64,000 bases of DNA. Source: Thermodesulforhabdus norvegica (lineage in GTDB: Bacteria; Desulfobacterota; Syntrophobacteria; Syntrophobacterales; Thermodesulforhabdaceae). The translations under genes and the position numbers were made by a program. Each line of letters starts with the position of its first letter. Within the stretch, counting starts at the first letter, position 1. Under the pieces are notes generated by a model, which ran no database searches, was not told where the DNA came from, and worked only from the letters and a program-made list of their open reading frames with translations. The stretch covers positions 186,001 through 250,000 of the forward strand of contig NZ_FOUU01000001.1 of assembly GCF_900114975.1 (NCBI RefSeq), written 5' to 3'. Below, one piece after another: positions 1-9,146 of this stretch.

Positions 1-348
1 TCTATCTTCTGGTCCGAGGAGTTCGGAAGAATAACCCTGGTGTGGTTGACCTTTCTCGGAGCAACCTCGGCATTCAAGCGTCGCATGCACGTAGGAATAG
101 AATTCTTCGTTAGAAATCTCCCCAAGGGGATTAAAAGAGTTGTGGACTGGCTTGTCTGGACGGGTTGTGTAGTGTTTTCATCGGTGCTGATCTATTTCGG
201 TCTGCGCTTTACTTCTTTTGTGTCGGCTCAGAAAACGGCAGCCCTTGGTATAACAATGGCGATACCTTACGCGATAATCCCGACAAGCGGATTAATTCTG
301 TTGATTCACTCCCTGGCTAGTCTCTTCAGGGGAGTTTCGGAAGACTGA
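1..348 (+). CDS. dctQ: TRAP transporter small permease (DctQ), 5' end missing
   Basis: The frame is open from base 1, so the gene starts left of the window; 115 C-terminal residues are visible. They hold the DctQ signature (GRITLVWLTFLGA followed by a charged KRRMHVGIEFF segment) and two further hydrophobic helices, as expected for the four-helix small membrane subunit of a tripartite TRAP transporter. It pairs with the large permease 8 bases downstream. The periplasmic binding protein that would define the substrate (typically a carboxylic acid) is not in view and is probably upstream. The family assignment is firm, the substrate unknown. Confidence 0.88.
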   Translation, partial: SIFWSEEFGRITLVWLTFLGATSAFKRRMHVGIEFFVRNLPKGIKRVVDWLVWTGCVVFSSVLIYFGLRFTSFVSAQKTAALGITMAIPYAIIPTSGLILLIHSLASLFRGVSED

Positions 349-356
349 CTGCAATT

Positions 357-1631
357 ATGACGGCAATTCTCTTCATCAGCCTTTTCTTTTTCTTCCTTTC
401 CGGTGTACCAATTGCCTTCTCAATCGCCCTTTCTTCCCTCGTCGCCTTCGTATTTCACGGTGATCTTCCCCCGGTTATGATAATCCAGAGGCTCTACGCA
501 GGGGTTGATTCCTTTCCCCTTCTGGCCGTACCGCTTTTTATGCTCGCAGGATTTCTGATGGAATCGGGTGGTATCTCCAGAAGGGTTATAGAATTCGCCG
601 AAGCGCTGGTGGGGTGGCTACCGGGAGGGCTAACTGCCGTTACAATAGTGGCTGCCATGTTCTTTGCCGGTATATCCGGTTCTGCCGCCGCCGATGCCGC
701 CGCCGTTGGCAGTATCATGATACCGGCCATGGTAAGTCGGGGCTATGACCCCCGGCTGGCAGGAGCCGTCATGGCTTCAGGTGGTTCTCTTGGTGTGGTG
801 ATACCTCCGAGCATTCCCATGATCATATTCGGATTCCTTACGGGGGCCTCGGTGGGAAAGCTCTTCGTTGCCGGCATAATCCCCGGGCTGATGATCGGCA
901 TTAGCCTTATGACCCTTTCCGTGCTGATCTCCTGGAAGGAAGGTATAAGGGAAACCATACCCTTTTCATGGAGGCGCCTGGTCGTAACATTCTGGGAAGC
1001 TAAATGGGCTCTGGGGGCTCCTGTAGTGATACTGGGCGGTATACTCGGCGGAGTATTTACGGCAACAGAAGCCGCCGCCGTCGCAACCTTTTATGCACTA
1101 ATAGTGGGTCTCTTCATACACAAGGAATTAAGATGGAAAGACTTACCATCACTCGTAATAAGAGGATGCCTTACGGCCAGCACAATTCTTTTCATAATCG
1201 CAACGGCTTCGGTCTTTAGCTGGCTTATGGCCATAGAAGACATCCCGGCCCGTATTGCCTCCGGTATACTCTCCATAACCCGGGACCGGACTCTTTTGCT
1301 ACTCATGATAAACGCTCTCCTCTTAGCCGCCGGGACCTTCGTTGAAACGACTGCCGCACTTATTTTGCTCGTCCCGGTCATCACTCCCCTGCTACCCAGC
1401 CTCAATATGGACATCATTCAGCTTGGAGTAGTGGTAGTGGTCAACCTTGCCATAGGCATGCTCACACCACCCCTGGGAATTTGTCTTCTTGTGTCCTGCA
1501 GTATCGCAAACATACGCCTGGACGAAATCATCCGCCGGATAGGTCTTTTTCTGATGGTACTGATCTTGAATTTGATCCTGATAACCTACTGGGAACCCCT
1601 GACATTATGGCTACCATCAATGATGGACTGA
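357..1631 (+). CDS. dctM: TRAP transporter large permease (DctM)
   Basis: This 424-residue inner-membrane protein is hydrophobic throughout, with about a dozen helices. It carries the conserved DctM segment GGSLGVVIPPSIPMIIFG near residue 140 and a repeat-like LLVPVITPLL and GMLTPPLG pair near the C-terminus. It forms the ion-coupled channel of a TRAP transporter with the DctQ gene 8 bases upstream. The length is typical of the family (about 425). The gene ends 4 bases before the convergent regulator gene, so the two transcripts must meet there; no clear terminator hairpin lies between them. Confidence 0.95.
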   Translation: MTAILFISLFFFFLSGVPIAFSIALSSLVAFVFHGDLPPVMIIQRLYAGVDSFPLLAVPLFMLAGFLMESGGISRRVIEFAEALVGWLPGGLTAVTIVAAMFFAGISGSAAADAAAVGSIMIPAMVSRGYDPRLAGAVMASGGSLGVVIPPSIPMIIFGFLTGASVGKLFVAGIIPGLMIGISLMTLSVLISWKEGIRETIPFSWRRLVVTFWEAKWALGAPVVILGGILGGVFTATEAAAVATFYALIVGLFIHKELRWKDLPSLVIRGCLTASTILFIIATASVFSWLMAIEDIPARIASGILSITRDRTLLLLMINALLLAAGTFVETTAALILLVPVITPLLPSLNMDIIQLGVVVVVNLAIGMLTPPLGICLLVSCSIANIRLDEIIRRIGLFLMVLILNLILITYWEPLTLWLPSMMD

Positions 1632-1635
1632 ATGC

Positions 1636-2157
1636 CTACTCCTTTTCTTCTTCAGAATCCCCTACCCTCCTGAGGCACTCTTCTATGCACACCCTGCATT
1701 CATCCGGATTTATGCCGTTATTGCAGAATTTTTCAAAAGAATCGAACCACTCATAACCCGCACGAGGGCAACGCTCAAGAAATTCAATGAATTTGACGAG
1801 CCGTGCCATTGCATCCGGATTTATTGCGTGTTCTATGCGGCAGGCATTGGTTTCCGATTGCCTGGGCGAAAGTTTTAAAACAGTACGGAAAAACTTTCTT
1901 AGTACCTCATGGCGCCTTATGATATCTTTTGCTACCTCCAGCCCCTCTTCGGTGAGAGTAACAAGACTGTAAGGCTGATAATTGATCAGTCCCCGGGCAG
2001 AAAGCTCACGCAACGCCCCGGTTACAGAGGCAGGCTGAACCTTCATTCTGTCGGCAATGTCCTTTGCACGGGCAGCCTTGTCTCTCTTTTGAAGATGGTA
2101 AATTACTTCCAGGTAGTCCTCCAGGCTGGCAGAAAGTGGCTTCTTAACCCTGGGCAT
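1636..2157 (-). CDS. DtxR/IdeR-type metal-dependent transcriptional repressor with Cys-rich tail
   Basis: A winged-helix DNA-binding domain (about residues 1-65) is followed by the metal-dependent dimerisation domain. Compared with MntR and DtxR, the ligand set reads D (LEDYLE), E, H (RRHEVL) and then ACRIEH. DtxR/IdeR has Cys-x2-Glu-His at this point, whereas MntR has Glu, so Fe2+ sensing is more likely than Mn2+ (inference). The last 30 or so residues carry four clustered cysteines (FCNNGINPDECRVCIEEC), which the classical proteins lack. The ATG at 2157 is preceded by GGGAG at 10 bases; a TTG start at 2181 would add eight residues but has no ribosome site. No target operator was identified. 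Confidence 0.88.
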   Translation of the reverse strand: MPRVKKPLSASLEDYLEVIYHLQKRDKAARAKDIADRMKVQPASVTGALRELSARGLINYQPYSLVTLTEEGLEVAKDIIRRHEVLRKFFRTVLKLSPRQSETNACRIEHAINPDAMARLVKFIEFLERCPRAGYEWFDSFEKFCNNGINPDECRVCIEECLRRVGDSEEEKE

Positions 2158-2323
2158 GATAGGTTTTCTCCCGATTAACAAATTCCATCATTCAAGCTAT
2201 CCTTATTAGGCCTTGCAAAAAAGGTCAATCCACAATTACCACCTTTGTTTGACACCGCCTGGCGTTTCTATTAAATGGAAACCATGAAAGGTTCAACCGG
2301 AATGGTACAACAGGGGTCTGGAT

Positions 2324-2722
2324 ATGGAAGGTTTGTACGAAGTTAAGATTCAGGCAGGTTTTGCTGCGGCTCATCAGTTAAGAAATTTCCGCGGTAAGTG
2401 CGAAAATCTTCACGGGCATAACTGGAAGGTGGAGGTGGTAGTCCGGGGGACCAGGCTGGATGAGTGCGGTATCCTCGTAGATTTCGGTGAACTCAAAAAA
2501 GCAACGAATGAACTTCTGGAAGAACTCGATCATAAGTTGCTAAACGACCATCCCTGCTTCCGGGACGTTAATCCTTCTTCGGAGCACATAGCCCGTTTTA
2601 TCTTCCAGCGTTTAAGCCAGAAGTTTAACGGTAAGTATCGATGGGTACATTGTGTAAGCACCTGGGAATCGGACAACGCATGTGCAACATACTACGGAAT
2701 AAGGAGCGCTGGTGATGAATAA
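2324..2722 (+). CDS. queD: 6-carboxy-5,6,7,8-tetrahydropterin synthase (QueD/PTPS family)
   Basis: A single-domain T-fold enzyme of 132 residues. It has the QueD-type active-site motif Cys-x3-His-Gly-His (CENLHGH, residues about 27-33), with the first zinc ligand in AAHQL and the third and fourth in HGH. It also has the conserved LDHKLLND and the TWESD glutamate. QueD converts 7,8-dihydroneopterin triphosphate to 6-carboxytetrahydropterin in queuosine and 7-deazaguanine synthesis. The Cys-x3-HGH spacing favours QueD over PTPS-III, which has Glu there. No queC or queE is adjacent, so the role is assigned by family alone. It overlaps the next gene by 8 bases. Confidence 0.9.
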   Translation: MEGLYEVKIQAGFAAAHQLRNFRGKCENLHGHNWKVEVVVRGTRLDECGILVDFGELKKATNELLEELDHKLLNDHPCFRDVNPSSEHIARFIFQRLSQKFNGKYRWVHCVSTWESDNACATYYGIRSAGDE

Positions 2723-3947
2723 AAAAGTTTTCTTTGCAATTCTGCTTTCTTTTTTAACCATTACGGGAGGAATTGTTTACGCCCTTCAGCGTCATACACT
2801 CCTTCCGCCCGAGGAACAAGGGCGCATGCTGGAAAGAATTGAAACGATGCACGGTGCGGATGAGGCACAAAAAGGACACGCAGGAGACTCCGCAACCATG
2901 CACCAGGAGACGGGCCAGGAGACGGTTAAGCCACGGGGACAGGCTCTCCGGCGACCCGGGCTTCCGGAAGCCACGGTGCCGCCTATTGAGGGGCGAGGAC
3001 GTGAGGTAACGGAAGGACACAGGCTTAAAACCTTCACCCCCACGGTTCCTGCTCCACCCCGTGTACCCGAAACTCATGTAACCGAGGAAGTTAGAAAGCC
3101 TGAAGGGGCTATTACCGAAAAAAGGGAAACTCCTGCCGAGGTGGAAATTCCGGCACACGAAGAGGAAGAAGAACATGTGGTTCTTCCTGAAATCTCACCT
3201 ATTCCCGGGGTAACCTTTGTGGAAACCATGATTCGACTTATGGAACACGAACTGGACGGGAGATTCCTGGGCTGGAGACCGAATGATCTCATAATAGGCC
3301 GATTTACCGACAACATCAACAATTTCCAGCTCGGCGTGCTTGAAGCCATGAGGTTTACAACCTTAAGGCTCAAAGACAGCCTGACAAGAATGGGCGAAGC
3401 GGACGCCTACGATCGGGATCTTGAAGATGCGTTAAACCTCTTTATGAACAAAGCAACCCAATTTTGGTTTCCATCTGCCGAAAGTCAGTACAAAGAAGCG
3501 GTAGAACATCTCAAGAAGTTTCTCAGGAAGCTTCATACCGGTGAGCGTCGTTTTTACTATCGGACCGACAACCTGCTTGCCCTCGTTGTCTCTTACAGCG
3601 ACCTTCTGGGCAATGTAAACCGTACTCTCATAATGGATCGCCATGCCGACGGAAGACCGGTAAGCTGGTTCGAAACCGATGACTACTTCTATTACGCAAA
3701 GGGCGTGGCCCATGTTATGTACGAAATACTGAAAGTAGTAAGGGTGGGATTTTACGAACAGCTCGTAACAATCGACGCCGTGGAAATCATGGACGAAATT
3801 CTCCACGAATTACACAGGGCGGAACAGATGGATCCATGGATTATCCTGGACGCAGATCTTGACGGCCTTTTTGCCAACCACAGGGCAAATCTTAACGCAC
3901 CGCTCAGCGAGGCGGCGCACCTGATGACGATTATGAGCAGGTTTTAA
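2715..3947 (+). CDS. DUF2333 family membrane-anchored protein
   Basis: 410 residues. An N-terminal membrane anchor (about 5-24) leads into a Pro/Glu-rich low-complexity linker (about 30-155) and then a conserved globular domain. That domain contains GWRPNDLIIGRFTDNINNFQ, FPSAESQYKEAV and RTDNLLALV, the hallmarks I associate with DUF2333. Function is unknown; the topology suggests a periplasmic domain tethered to the inner membrane. The start at the second codon (ATG 2715) is favoured by AAGGAGC 8 bases upstream, inside queD. It is tightly coupled to queD, and a crotonase gene follows 27 bases later. Confidence 0.8.
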   Translation: MNKKVFFAILLSFLTITGGIVYALQRHTLLPPEEQGRMLERIETMHGADEAQKGHAGDSATMHQETGQETVKPRGQALRRPGLPEATVPPIEGRGREVTEGHRLKTFTPTVPAPPRVPETHVTEEVRKPEGAITEKRETPAEVEIPAHEEEEEHVVLPEISPIPGVTFVETMIRLMEHELDGRFLGWRPNDLIIGRFTDNINNFQLGVLEAMRFTTLRLKDSLTRMGEADAYDRDLEDALNLFMNKATQFWFPSAESQYKEAVEHLKKFLRKLHTGERRFYYRTDNLLALVVSYSDLLGNVNRTLIMDRHADGRPVSWFETDDYFYYAKGVAHVMYEILKVVRVGFYEQLVTIDAVEIMDEILHELHRAEQMDPWIILDADLDGLFANHRANLNAPLSEAAHLMTIMSRF

Positions 3948-3974
3948 AAACAGGTTCGTCCCGGGAGGTTACCA

Positions 3975-4757
3975 ATGCATCACTACGAAACAATAATTGT
4001 TGAAAAGCAACCCAACAAGGTCACCACCGTTACACTGAACCGGCCTGAAAAGCTGAACACCTTTAATCTCACTCTGGCGAAAGAGCTTAACGAGATTCTC
4101 TGGACCCTTAACGATGATGCCGAAACGAGGGTTATTGTGATTAAAGGAGCAGGCAAGGCTTTCTGTGCGGGAATTGATGTGAGCGATTTCTTCGGCAAAT
4201 CGACCACGGAATACAGAGAATGGATAGACTGGATGGAAAAGCCCCTTGTGACCATAAGTCGCATAGCCAAACCGGTGATTGCCCAGGTGCACGGGGTGGC
4301 TGCAGCTAACGGATGCGGCCTTGTCGCCGCCTGTGATCTTGCAATAGCCAGCGACGACGCACGTATGGGACTCACGGCAATAAATGTAGGTCTGAATTGT
4401 GTAGGGCCGGTGGTTGCCGTAAGGCGATCTCTCGGAAGAAAACGGGCGCTGGAAATGCTTCTTTTTGGAGAACTCATATCCTCAAAAGATGCCCTCGATA
4501 TGGGTCTGATAAACAGAGTTGTCCCCAGAGAATCTCTGGACGAAGAAACTCAACAATGGGCAGCACGACTCGCAGAAAAAAGCCCACTTGCAGTTTATGT
4601 TGCCAAGACCGGATTCTACACGGCGGAGGACATGGACTACTACAGGGCCTTCGACTACATGAACGAGATATTCGCCAGGCTTTGCTCCACAGAAGACGCT
4701 CAGGAAGGTGTGAGGGCCTTTCTGGAAAAGAGAAAACCCGAGTGGAAGGAACGATAG
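3975..4757 (+). CDS. Enoyl-CoA hydratase/isomerase (crotonase) superfamily protein without the usual catalytic glutamates
   Basis: 260 residues with a typical crotonase fold: CAGIDVSDF oxyanion-hole region, AKPVIAQVHGVAAANGCG, and a C-terminal helical segment. Aligned by eye to rat enoyl-CoA hydratase, the two catalytic glutamates fall on Gly (NGCGLVAACD) and Ala (MGLTAINVG). A standard hydratase reaction is therefore unlikely. Isomerase, dienoyl-CoA or thioesterase-like roles, or an ECHDC3-like non-hydratase role, are possible. GGGAGG lies 6 bases before the ATG. It stands just upstream of selB with no metabolic partner beside it. Confidence 0.85.
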   Translation: MHHYETIIVEKQPNKVTTVTLNRPEKLNTFNLTLAKELNEILWTLNDDAETRVIVIKGAGKAFCAGIDVSDFFGKSTTEYREWIDWMEKPLVTISRIAKPVIAQVHGVAAANGCGLVAACDLAIASDDARMGLTAINVGLNCVGPVVAVRRSLGRKRALEMLLFGELISSKDALDMGLINRVVPRESLDEETQQWAARLAEKSPLAVYVAKTGFYTAEDMDYYRAFDYMNEIFARLCSTEDAQEGVRAFLEKRKPEWKER

Positions 4758-4810
4758 CGCAGAGAACTCCCAGCTCTGTCGTCTCACATCTACTGAAGGC
4801 GGGCTACTCA

Positions 4811-6739
4811 ATGAAGTATGTGATTCTGGGTACTGCAGGTCACATCGATCACGGTAAAACATCTCTCATTAGAGCCCTTACCGGCATTGACACCGATCGT
4901 CTTAAGGAAGAAAAGGAAAGAGGCATAACCATCGAATTGGGCTTTGCCCACTTTAACCTCCCAAACGGTATTAAGGTTGGCATAGTTGATGTTCCCGGGC
5001 ACGAGAAGTTCGTCCACCACATGGTATCCGGGGCGACCGGCATGGACATGGTCGCCCTTTTGGTTGCGGCTGATGAAGGGGTTATGCCGCAAACCAGAGA
5101 ACATCTGGATATCTGCCGCCTGCTGAATATAAGCCGTGGACTCGTAGTGCTTACCAAGATCGATCTTGTCGATGATCCAGACTGGCTGGAACTGGTAAAG
5201 GAAGACATCCGTGAAGCGGTGAAAGGAACCTTTCTTGAAGGTTCACCAATAGTCCCCGTTTCTGCAAAAACGGGGGAAGGATTACAGAAACTGGTCAAGG
5301 TTATTTCCGACATTGCCGTTAGCGTTCCCGAACGACCGTCATCGGGGCCTTTCAGGCTTCCCGTTGATAGAGTCTTCACAATGAAGGGATTTGGAACCGT
5401 GGTAACGGGAACAAGCAATACGGGAAGGCTGCACGTCGGCGACCCTTTGATGGTTTATCCGTCCAGGAGGCTCACCAGGGCTCGAAGCCTTCAGTCCCAC
5501 GGTGAGCCTGTAGAGGAAGTGGGACCGGGAATGCGGACGGCCATCAACCTGCAGGGTCTCGAGAAATCGGAAGTACGGCGAGGCGACGTCGTTGCACCGC
5601 CGGACGCTCTGATCCCGACTAACCTCGTTGACGTGGAGCTTTTACTTCTTCCTTCGGCACCCAGGAAACTCAAGCATGGCGACAGAGTTCGCTTTCACAC
5701 GGGTACGGTAGAAATAATTGCAACGGTGGCTCTACTGGGAACTGATCAGGTTAAACCGGGAGACTCCGCTTATGCCCAGCTAATTCTGGAGGAACCAACG
5801 GCCGTGCTGGCCGGAGACAGATTTATCGTTCGTTCTTACTCTCCGGTTATAACCATCGGAGGCGGTTCCATACTGAACCCGTTACCCAAAAAGCACAAAC
5901 GGAAAGCCAGGTTAAGAGCGGCGGCTGAATTGCAATCTCTTGCATCGAGCACGCCTTCCGGGCGGATTCTGTGGCACATAAGATCATCGGATTATAAAGG
6001 CCTTACATACCGGGAACTTGGAGTCCGAACTGCCTGTTTCGGCGAAAGGCTACACTCTCTTATAGACCGGTTGGAAAAAGAGGGTGCAATCAAGATAATC
6101 GATAGAGAAAAGGGCCTTTTTATCGCTTCCGAAAATATATCTTCGGCAAAGAATATATGCCTTGAAAAGATCAGGGAATATCACGCCCGTCATCCGCTCA
6201 AGTCCGGCATTCCCAGAGAACTCCTTTATGCCGAGGTAAGTAGGGCATTACACCTTTCCACCGGTGTTTTTGCCTTCATAGTCGATGAGCTGGTGAACTC
6301 AGGGGATGTAATATTGGAAAACGACTTGGTCAGATTGAGAGGGCATTCTGCTGTGCTCACTCCTGAGCAGGAGAAAATCAGAGCGGCGATTGAAACCACT
6401 TACCTTGAAGCAGGGCTTCAACCGCCTTACTTTCGGGACATAGCAGACAAAATTCCCGGGACTCCGGAAGAAAAAAATGCCGTTTGTGAATGGATGATAA
6501 ACGAAGGGGTGCTGATACGTGTAAAAGATGAGCTCATTTTCCACAGATTGGCAGTGGAGAACCTGAAAAACCAGCTTATATCATTTTTGAAGGATCGAGG
6601 TAAAATCTCAACGGGTGAATTTAAAGAACTTGCGGGAACAAGCAGAAAATACGCCATACCGCTTCTAGAGTACTTCGACCGTACAAAGGTAACCCTGAGA
6701 ATTGGGGACGAACGCCAGCTTAGAAAAAACAGCACTTAG
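4811..6739 (+). CDS. selB: Selenocysteine-specific translation elongation factor SelB
   Basis: 642 residues. The N-terminal EF-Tu-like GTPase begins [13 protein letters not shown] (P-loop), then DVPGHEKFV (G3) and TKIDLVD (G4), followed by beta-barrel domains. The C-terminal third is made of winged-helix repeats, which in SelB bind the SECIS hairpin of mRNA. SelB delivers Sec-tRNA-Sec to the ribosome at UGA codons. The same frame stays open far upstream into the crotonase gene, but the family N-terminus ([16 protein letters not shown]) fixes the start at ATG 4811. A terminator-like hairpin follows. Its presence, with the tRNA-Sec at 52282, shows that the organism decodes UGA as Sec. No selA or selD is in the window. 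Confidence 0.97.
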   Translation: MKYVILGTAGHIDHGKTSLIRALTGIDTDRLKEEKERGITIELGFAHFNLPNGIKVGIVDVPGHEKFVHHMVSGATGMDMVALLVAADEGVMPQTREHLDICRLLNISRGLVVLTKIDLVDDPDWLELVKEDIREAVKGTFLEGSPIVPVSAKTGEGLQKLVKVISDIAVSVPERPSSGPFRLPVDRVFTMKGFGTVVTGTSNTGRLHVGDPLMVYPSRRLTRARSLQSHGEPVEEVGPGMRTAINLQGLEKSEVRRGDVVAPPDALIPTNLVDVELLLLPSAPRKLKHGDRVRFHTGTVEIIATVALLGTDQVKPGDSAYAQLILEEPTAVLAGDRFIVRSYSPVITIGGGSILNPLPKKHKRKARLRAAAELQSLASSTPSGRILWHIRSSDYKGLTYRELGVRTACFGERLHSLIDRLEKEGAIKIIDREKGLFIASENISSAKNICLEKIREYHARHPLKSGIPRELLYAEVSRALHLSTGVFAFIVDELVNSGDVILENDLVRLRGHSAVLTPEQEKIRAAIETTYLEAGLQPPYFRDIADKIPGTPEEKNAVCEWMINEGVLIRVKDELIFHRLAVENLKNQLISFLKDRGKISTGEFKELAGTSRKYAIPLLEYFDRTKVTLRIGDERQLRKNST

Positions 6740-6749
6740 GAAAAATATG

Positions 6750-6773
6750 CTGCCCTTGACTGCGGCAGTTTTT
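6750..6773 (+). terminator. Probable Rho-independent terminator after selB
   Basis: CTGCC and GGCAG form a 5-bp stem with a 9-base loop, followed directly by TTTTT, 10 bases after the selB stop codon. The stem is short, so termination strength is uncertain. Confidence 0.5.
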
Positions 6774-6865
6774 AAAGTTGATCTGATACCGCTATACATG
6801 ATATCTAAAAGCAAAGTGCTGATCTGACGGGTGATAACTCAGGTTAAAAGACAGGGGCTAAAGAG

Positions 6866-7162
6866 ATGCTAAAACATCTGGTTTTTCTGAAGTTTCGTGA
6901 TAATATTTCCGAATCTGATATAGAAAAGCTTGAAAGTATGCTTGATCGTCTGCCTTCTGTTATTCCCGAAATAAAGGGATACCTTTTCGGGCGAGATGTT
7001 GTTAAATCGGAACGATCTTATGATTTTGCCCTGGATTCTGATTTTGAAGATCTCGATGCGCTGAAGCGCTATCAGCAACATCCGGAACACCTGAAGGTTC
7101 TTGAACACGTAAAATCTATTTGTGAAAGCATATTGGCCGTGGATTTTTATTACGAGGGTTAA
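6866..7162 (+). CDS. Dabb (stress-responsive alpha-beta barrel) family protein
   Basis: 98 residues, the usual length for a single Dabb domain. It opens with MLKHLVFLKFRD and has the characteristic SYDFALDSDFEDLDALKRYQ and HPEHL motif before the last strand. These small proteins form dimeric ferredoxin-like barrels; the biochemical role in bacteria is usually unknown. It ends 22 bases before the exported BACON-repeat gene and may share its transcript. A weak A-rich ribosome site precedes the ATG. Confidence 0.85.
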   Translation: MLKHLVFLKFRDNISESDIEKLESMLDRLPSVIPEIKGYLFGRDVVKSERSYDFALDSDFEDLDALKRYQQHPEHLKVLEHVKSICESILAVDFYYEG

Positions 7163-7184
7163 CCAGGAAAAGGAGTGGAAGGCT

Positions 7185-9074
7185 ATGTTCGGGAATAAGA
7201 GATTTCTGTCGATCTTTATGTTAGTTTCTTTGGCCTTCTTGAGCATTCCTGCTGTAAGCGGTGCTGTCAGTGTTTCTCCAGAGGAGATTACATTAACCGT
7301 GGAGGTTCCACCGGGCAGTGAGCCGGAAGAATTTTCGTACACCATAAGTGTTAGTGGAACGACCGATGAGACACAATACAGTGCCTCCGCCGACCAGGGC
7401 TGGATGTCTATTGATGAGCCTTCGGGTGACATTCCGGGAAGTTTTACCCTTACCATTACGGTCTCCCCAAACCTGCTTCCCGATGACGGCACGGTTACGG
7501 GTACGGTGACGGTTGCAAGTAACACTGGGTCAACTGATACTGTAACGGTCACATTGACGGTCATACACATAATTCAGGACAAACTGACGGTTAATCCTTC
7601 TGATATTACGCTTCGCATTACAAGAGCCAATCTTTCGCCTCAAACCTTCATTGCAGAAATAACAAACGCAAATTATGAACGTAATGATTTTAAATGGAGC
7701 GCCGAAACCGTATCATCCTGGCTCAGTGTGTCACCTAGCACCGGTGAAGGTGCATCAAGTGTTGTGGTAACCGTCGATCCCATATCGCTCGAAGCCGGTG
7801 AGTATGAAGGAACTATTACCTTCAGAAGCAATCTTCCCGTTTCAAATGTGGAAGATGCAGAAGCTACACTTACAGTGACGGTAATCGTGGAAGCTCCTAA
7901 CGAGTTAACCGTGTTTCCTTCTTATCTATTCTGGAGTGTTGAAGTAGGAGAAGACGGAGCTCTGGCAGACTTTACCTCTCAGACGCTTCACGTGTATGCC
8001 GGTGCAACGGGGTTCTCAATAAGTTACGACGTACCATGGATTGAGGTTTCATCTGAGCAGGGATTGGCTACGGAACAGGCTGAAGGCGTTTTCCAGGTGA
8101 CACCCGTTGCCTCAATCTTACAGACTTACGGCGTGGGCCGCTATGAAGGCGTAATTAAGATAGTTGATCGCGGAACGGCCTTTTATAGAGAAGTTCCGAT
8201 CATAGTGGAAATTCGAAATCCCGGAGATCCTGTATCTCTGCCTGTGGATCAGCCCATGTTCGAACAAATCATACCCGGTTATGTGCTCGTCAAGGCGACC
8301 GATGCTCACTGGTTTCACGCTTACTTACACGTTTACGATGTGGATTACTACGCCACCGCACAGGAATGCGAAAATGCCCTCGGTACCTGGATAGATCCGT
8401 TTTCGGGCGCTACCGTCAATCTGGATAGTTCGGTAGCCTTACCGTATTGCAGTGAAAACGAGAAAGTGTATGTATTGATCTCCGTGCCTAACCTGCATCC
8501 GACGACGATTTTTGCCTACGTGCCCAATGGCACGGATCCCTTTGTCAAGGTTTACGAGAATGGCGATTATGTGGCAGAGTTTGATCCATATTACAGCATG
8601 GGACCGATTCCCGAAGCCTATTTTGGACCAATAAGGCTTAGCGGCCTTGGTCAACAATTGAGAATCAGTGTACGAGTTGGTAAAAGTGTCCAGAGTGCTG
8701 TGGAAATCCAGCAAATCCTCGTACAGATAAGCACCCTTGAAGGAACCTGGCGGGTGACTGAAGAATATAGAGGTGAAGTCTATACCTATGAGCCGAGCAG
8801 GTTATTGACTTTCACATTCGATAATTCGACCCAAACTTATTCGGGATCCTGGGCGGGCACACCCGTAAGCGTTGTTATGGGCGACACGGAGGGAGCAACC
8901 TTCCTTTATAAGTTTTACTTTGTTGAAAATGGCATCCAATATGAGTATGAGGTAACCTCCCTATCGTCATCGCAGATGGAAGGTCGCTGGAGATTTTCAT
9001 ATGATGGATCTTCGTCCCAGTGGGAAAGCTTCTCCGCAAGCCGATATTCGAATAACTTGTACGCACTACAATAA
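7185..9074 (+). CDS. Exported protein with BACON-like repeats
   Basis: 629 residues. A signal peptide (MFGNKRFLSIFMLVSLAFL...AVSG, about 1-25) is followed by three immunoglobulin-like repeats. Each begins with a VSPEEITL, VNPSDITL or VFPSYLFW strand, and the first two have the W-(M/L)-S-(I/V)-(D/S)-(E/P)-(P/S)-(S/T)-G motif of BACON-type domains. The C-terminal 270 residues have no recognised domain; they end in two lipocalin-like or META-like stretches (GTWRVTEEYRGEV, SYDGSSSQW). This suggests a cell-surface or periplasmic binding or adhesive protein (inference). The start at ATG 7185 fits the signal peptide and an AAGGAG/GGAAGG region just upstream. A bidirectional terminator follows. Confidence 0.75.
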   Translation: MFGNKRFLSIFMLVSLAFLSIPAVSGAVSVSPEEITLTVEVPPGSEPEEFSYTISVSGTTDETQYSASADQGWMSIDEPSGDIPGSFTLTITVSPNLLPDDGTVTGTVTVASNTGSTDTVTVTLTVIHIIQDKLTVNPSDITLRITRANLSPQTFIAEITNANYERNDFKWSAETVSSWLSVSPSTGEGASSVVVTVDPISLEAGEYEGTITFRSNLPVSNVEDAEATLTVTVIVEAPNELTVFPSYLFWSVEVGEDGALADFTSQTLHVYAGATGFSISYDVPWIEVSSEQGLATEQAEGVFQVTPVASILQTYGVGRYEGVIKIVDRGTAFYREVPIIVEIRNPGDPVSLPVDQPMFEQIIPGYVLVKATDAHWFHAYLHVYDVDYYATAQECENALGTWIDPFSGATVNLDSSVALPYCSENEKVYVLISVPNLHPTTIFAYVPNGTDPFVKVYENGDYVAEFDPYYSMGPIPEAYFGPIRLSGLGQQLRISVRVGKSVQSAVEIQQILVQISTLEGTWRVTEEYRGEVYTYEPSRLLTFTFDNSTQTYSGSWAGTPVSVVMGDTEGATFLYKFYFVENGIQYEYEVTSLSSSQMEGRWRFSYDGSSSQWESFSASRYSNNLYALQ

Positions 9075-9090
9075 TTGACAAGCACAAAGC

Positions 9091-9127
9091 AAAAAGGCCG
9101 GGATAGTTAGTAAAACCCGGCCTTTTT
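9091..9127. terminator. Bidirectional Rho-independent terminator
   Basis: AAAAAGGCCGGG and CCCGGCCTTTTT form a perfect 12-bp stem with a 13-base loop. The A-tract and T-tract flanks make it work on both strands. It sits between the convergent BACON-protein gene and the minus-strand flagellar-associated operon and should end both transcripts. Confidence 0.92.
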
Positions 9128-9146
9128 GTTTCTTAAATAAACTCCT

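Noticed and set aside
2249-2284. A TTGACA box before queD as a promoter
   Set aside because: No good -10 element stands at 16-18 bases (TATTAA is only 14 away), so I did not annotate it.
4397-4810. A long upstream extension of SelB
   Set aside because: The extension overlaps the crotonase gene in another frame and has no homology; SelB proteins begin at the GHIDHGK region.
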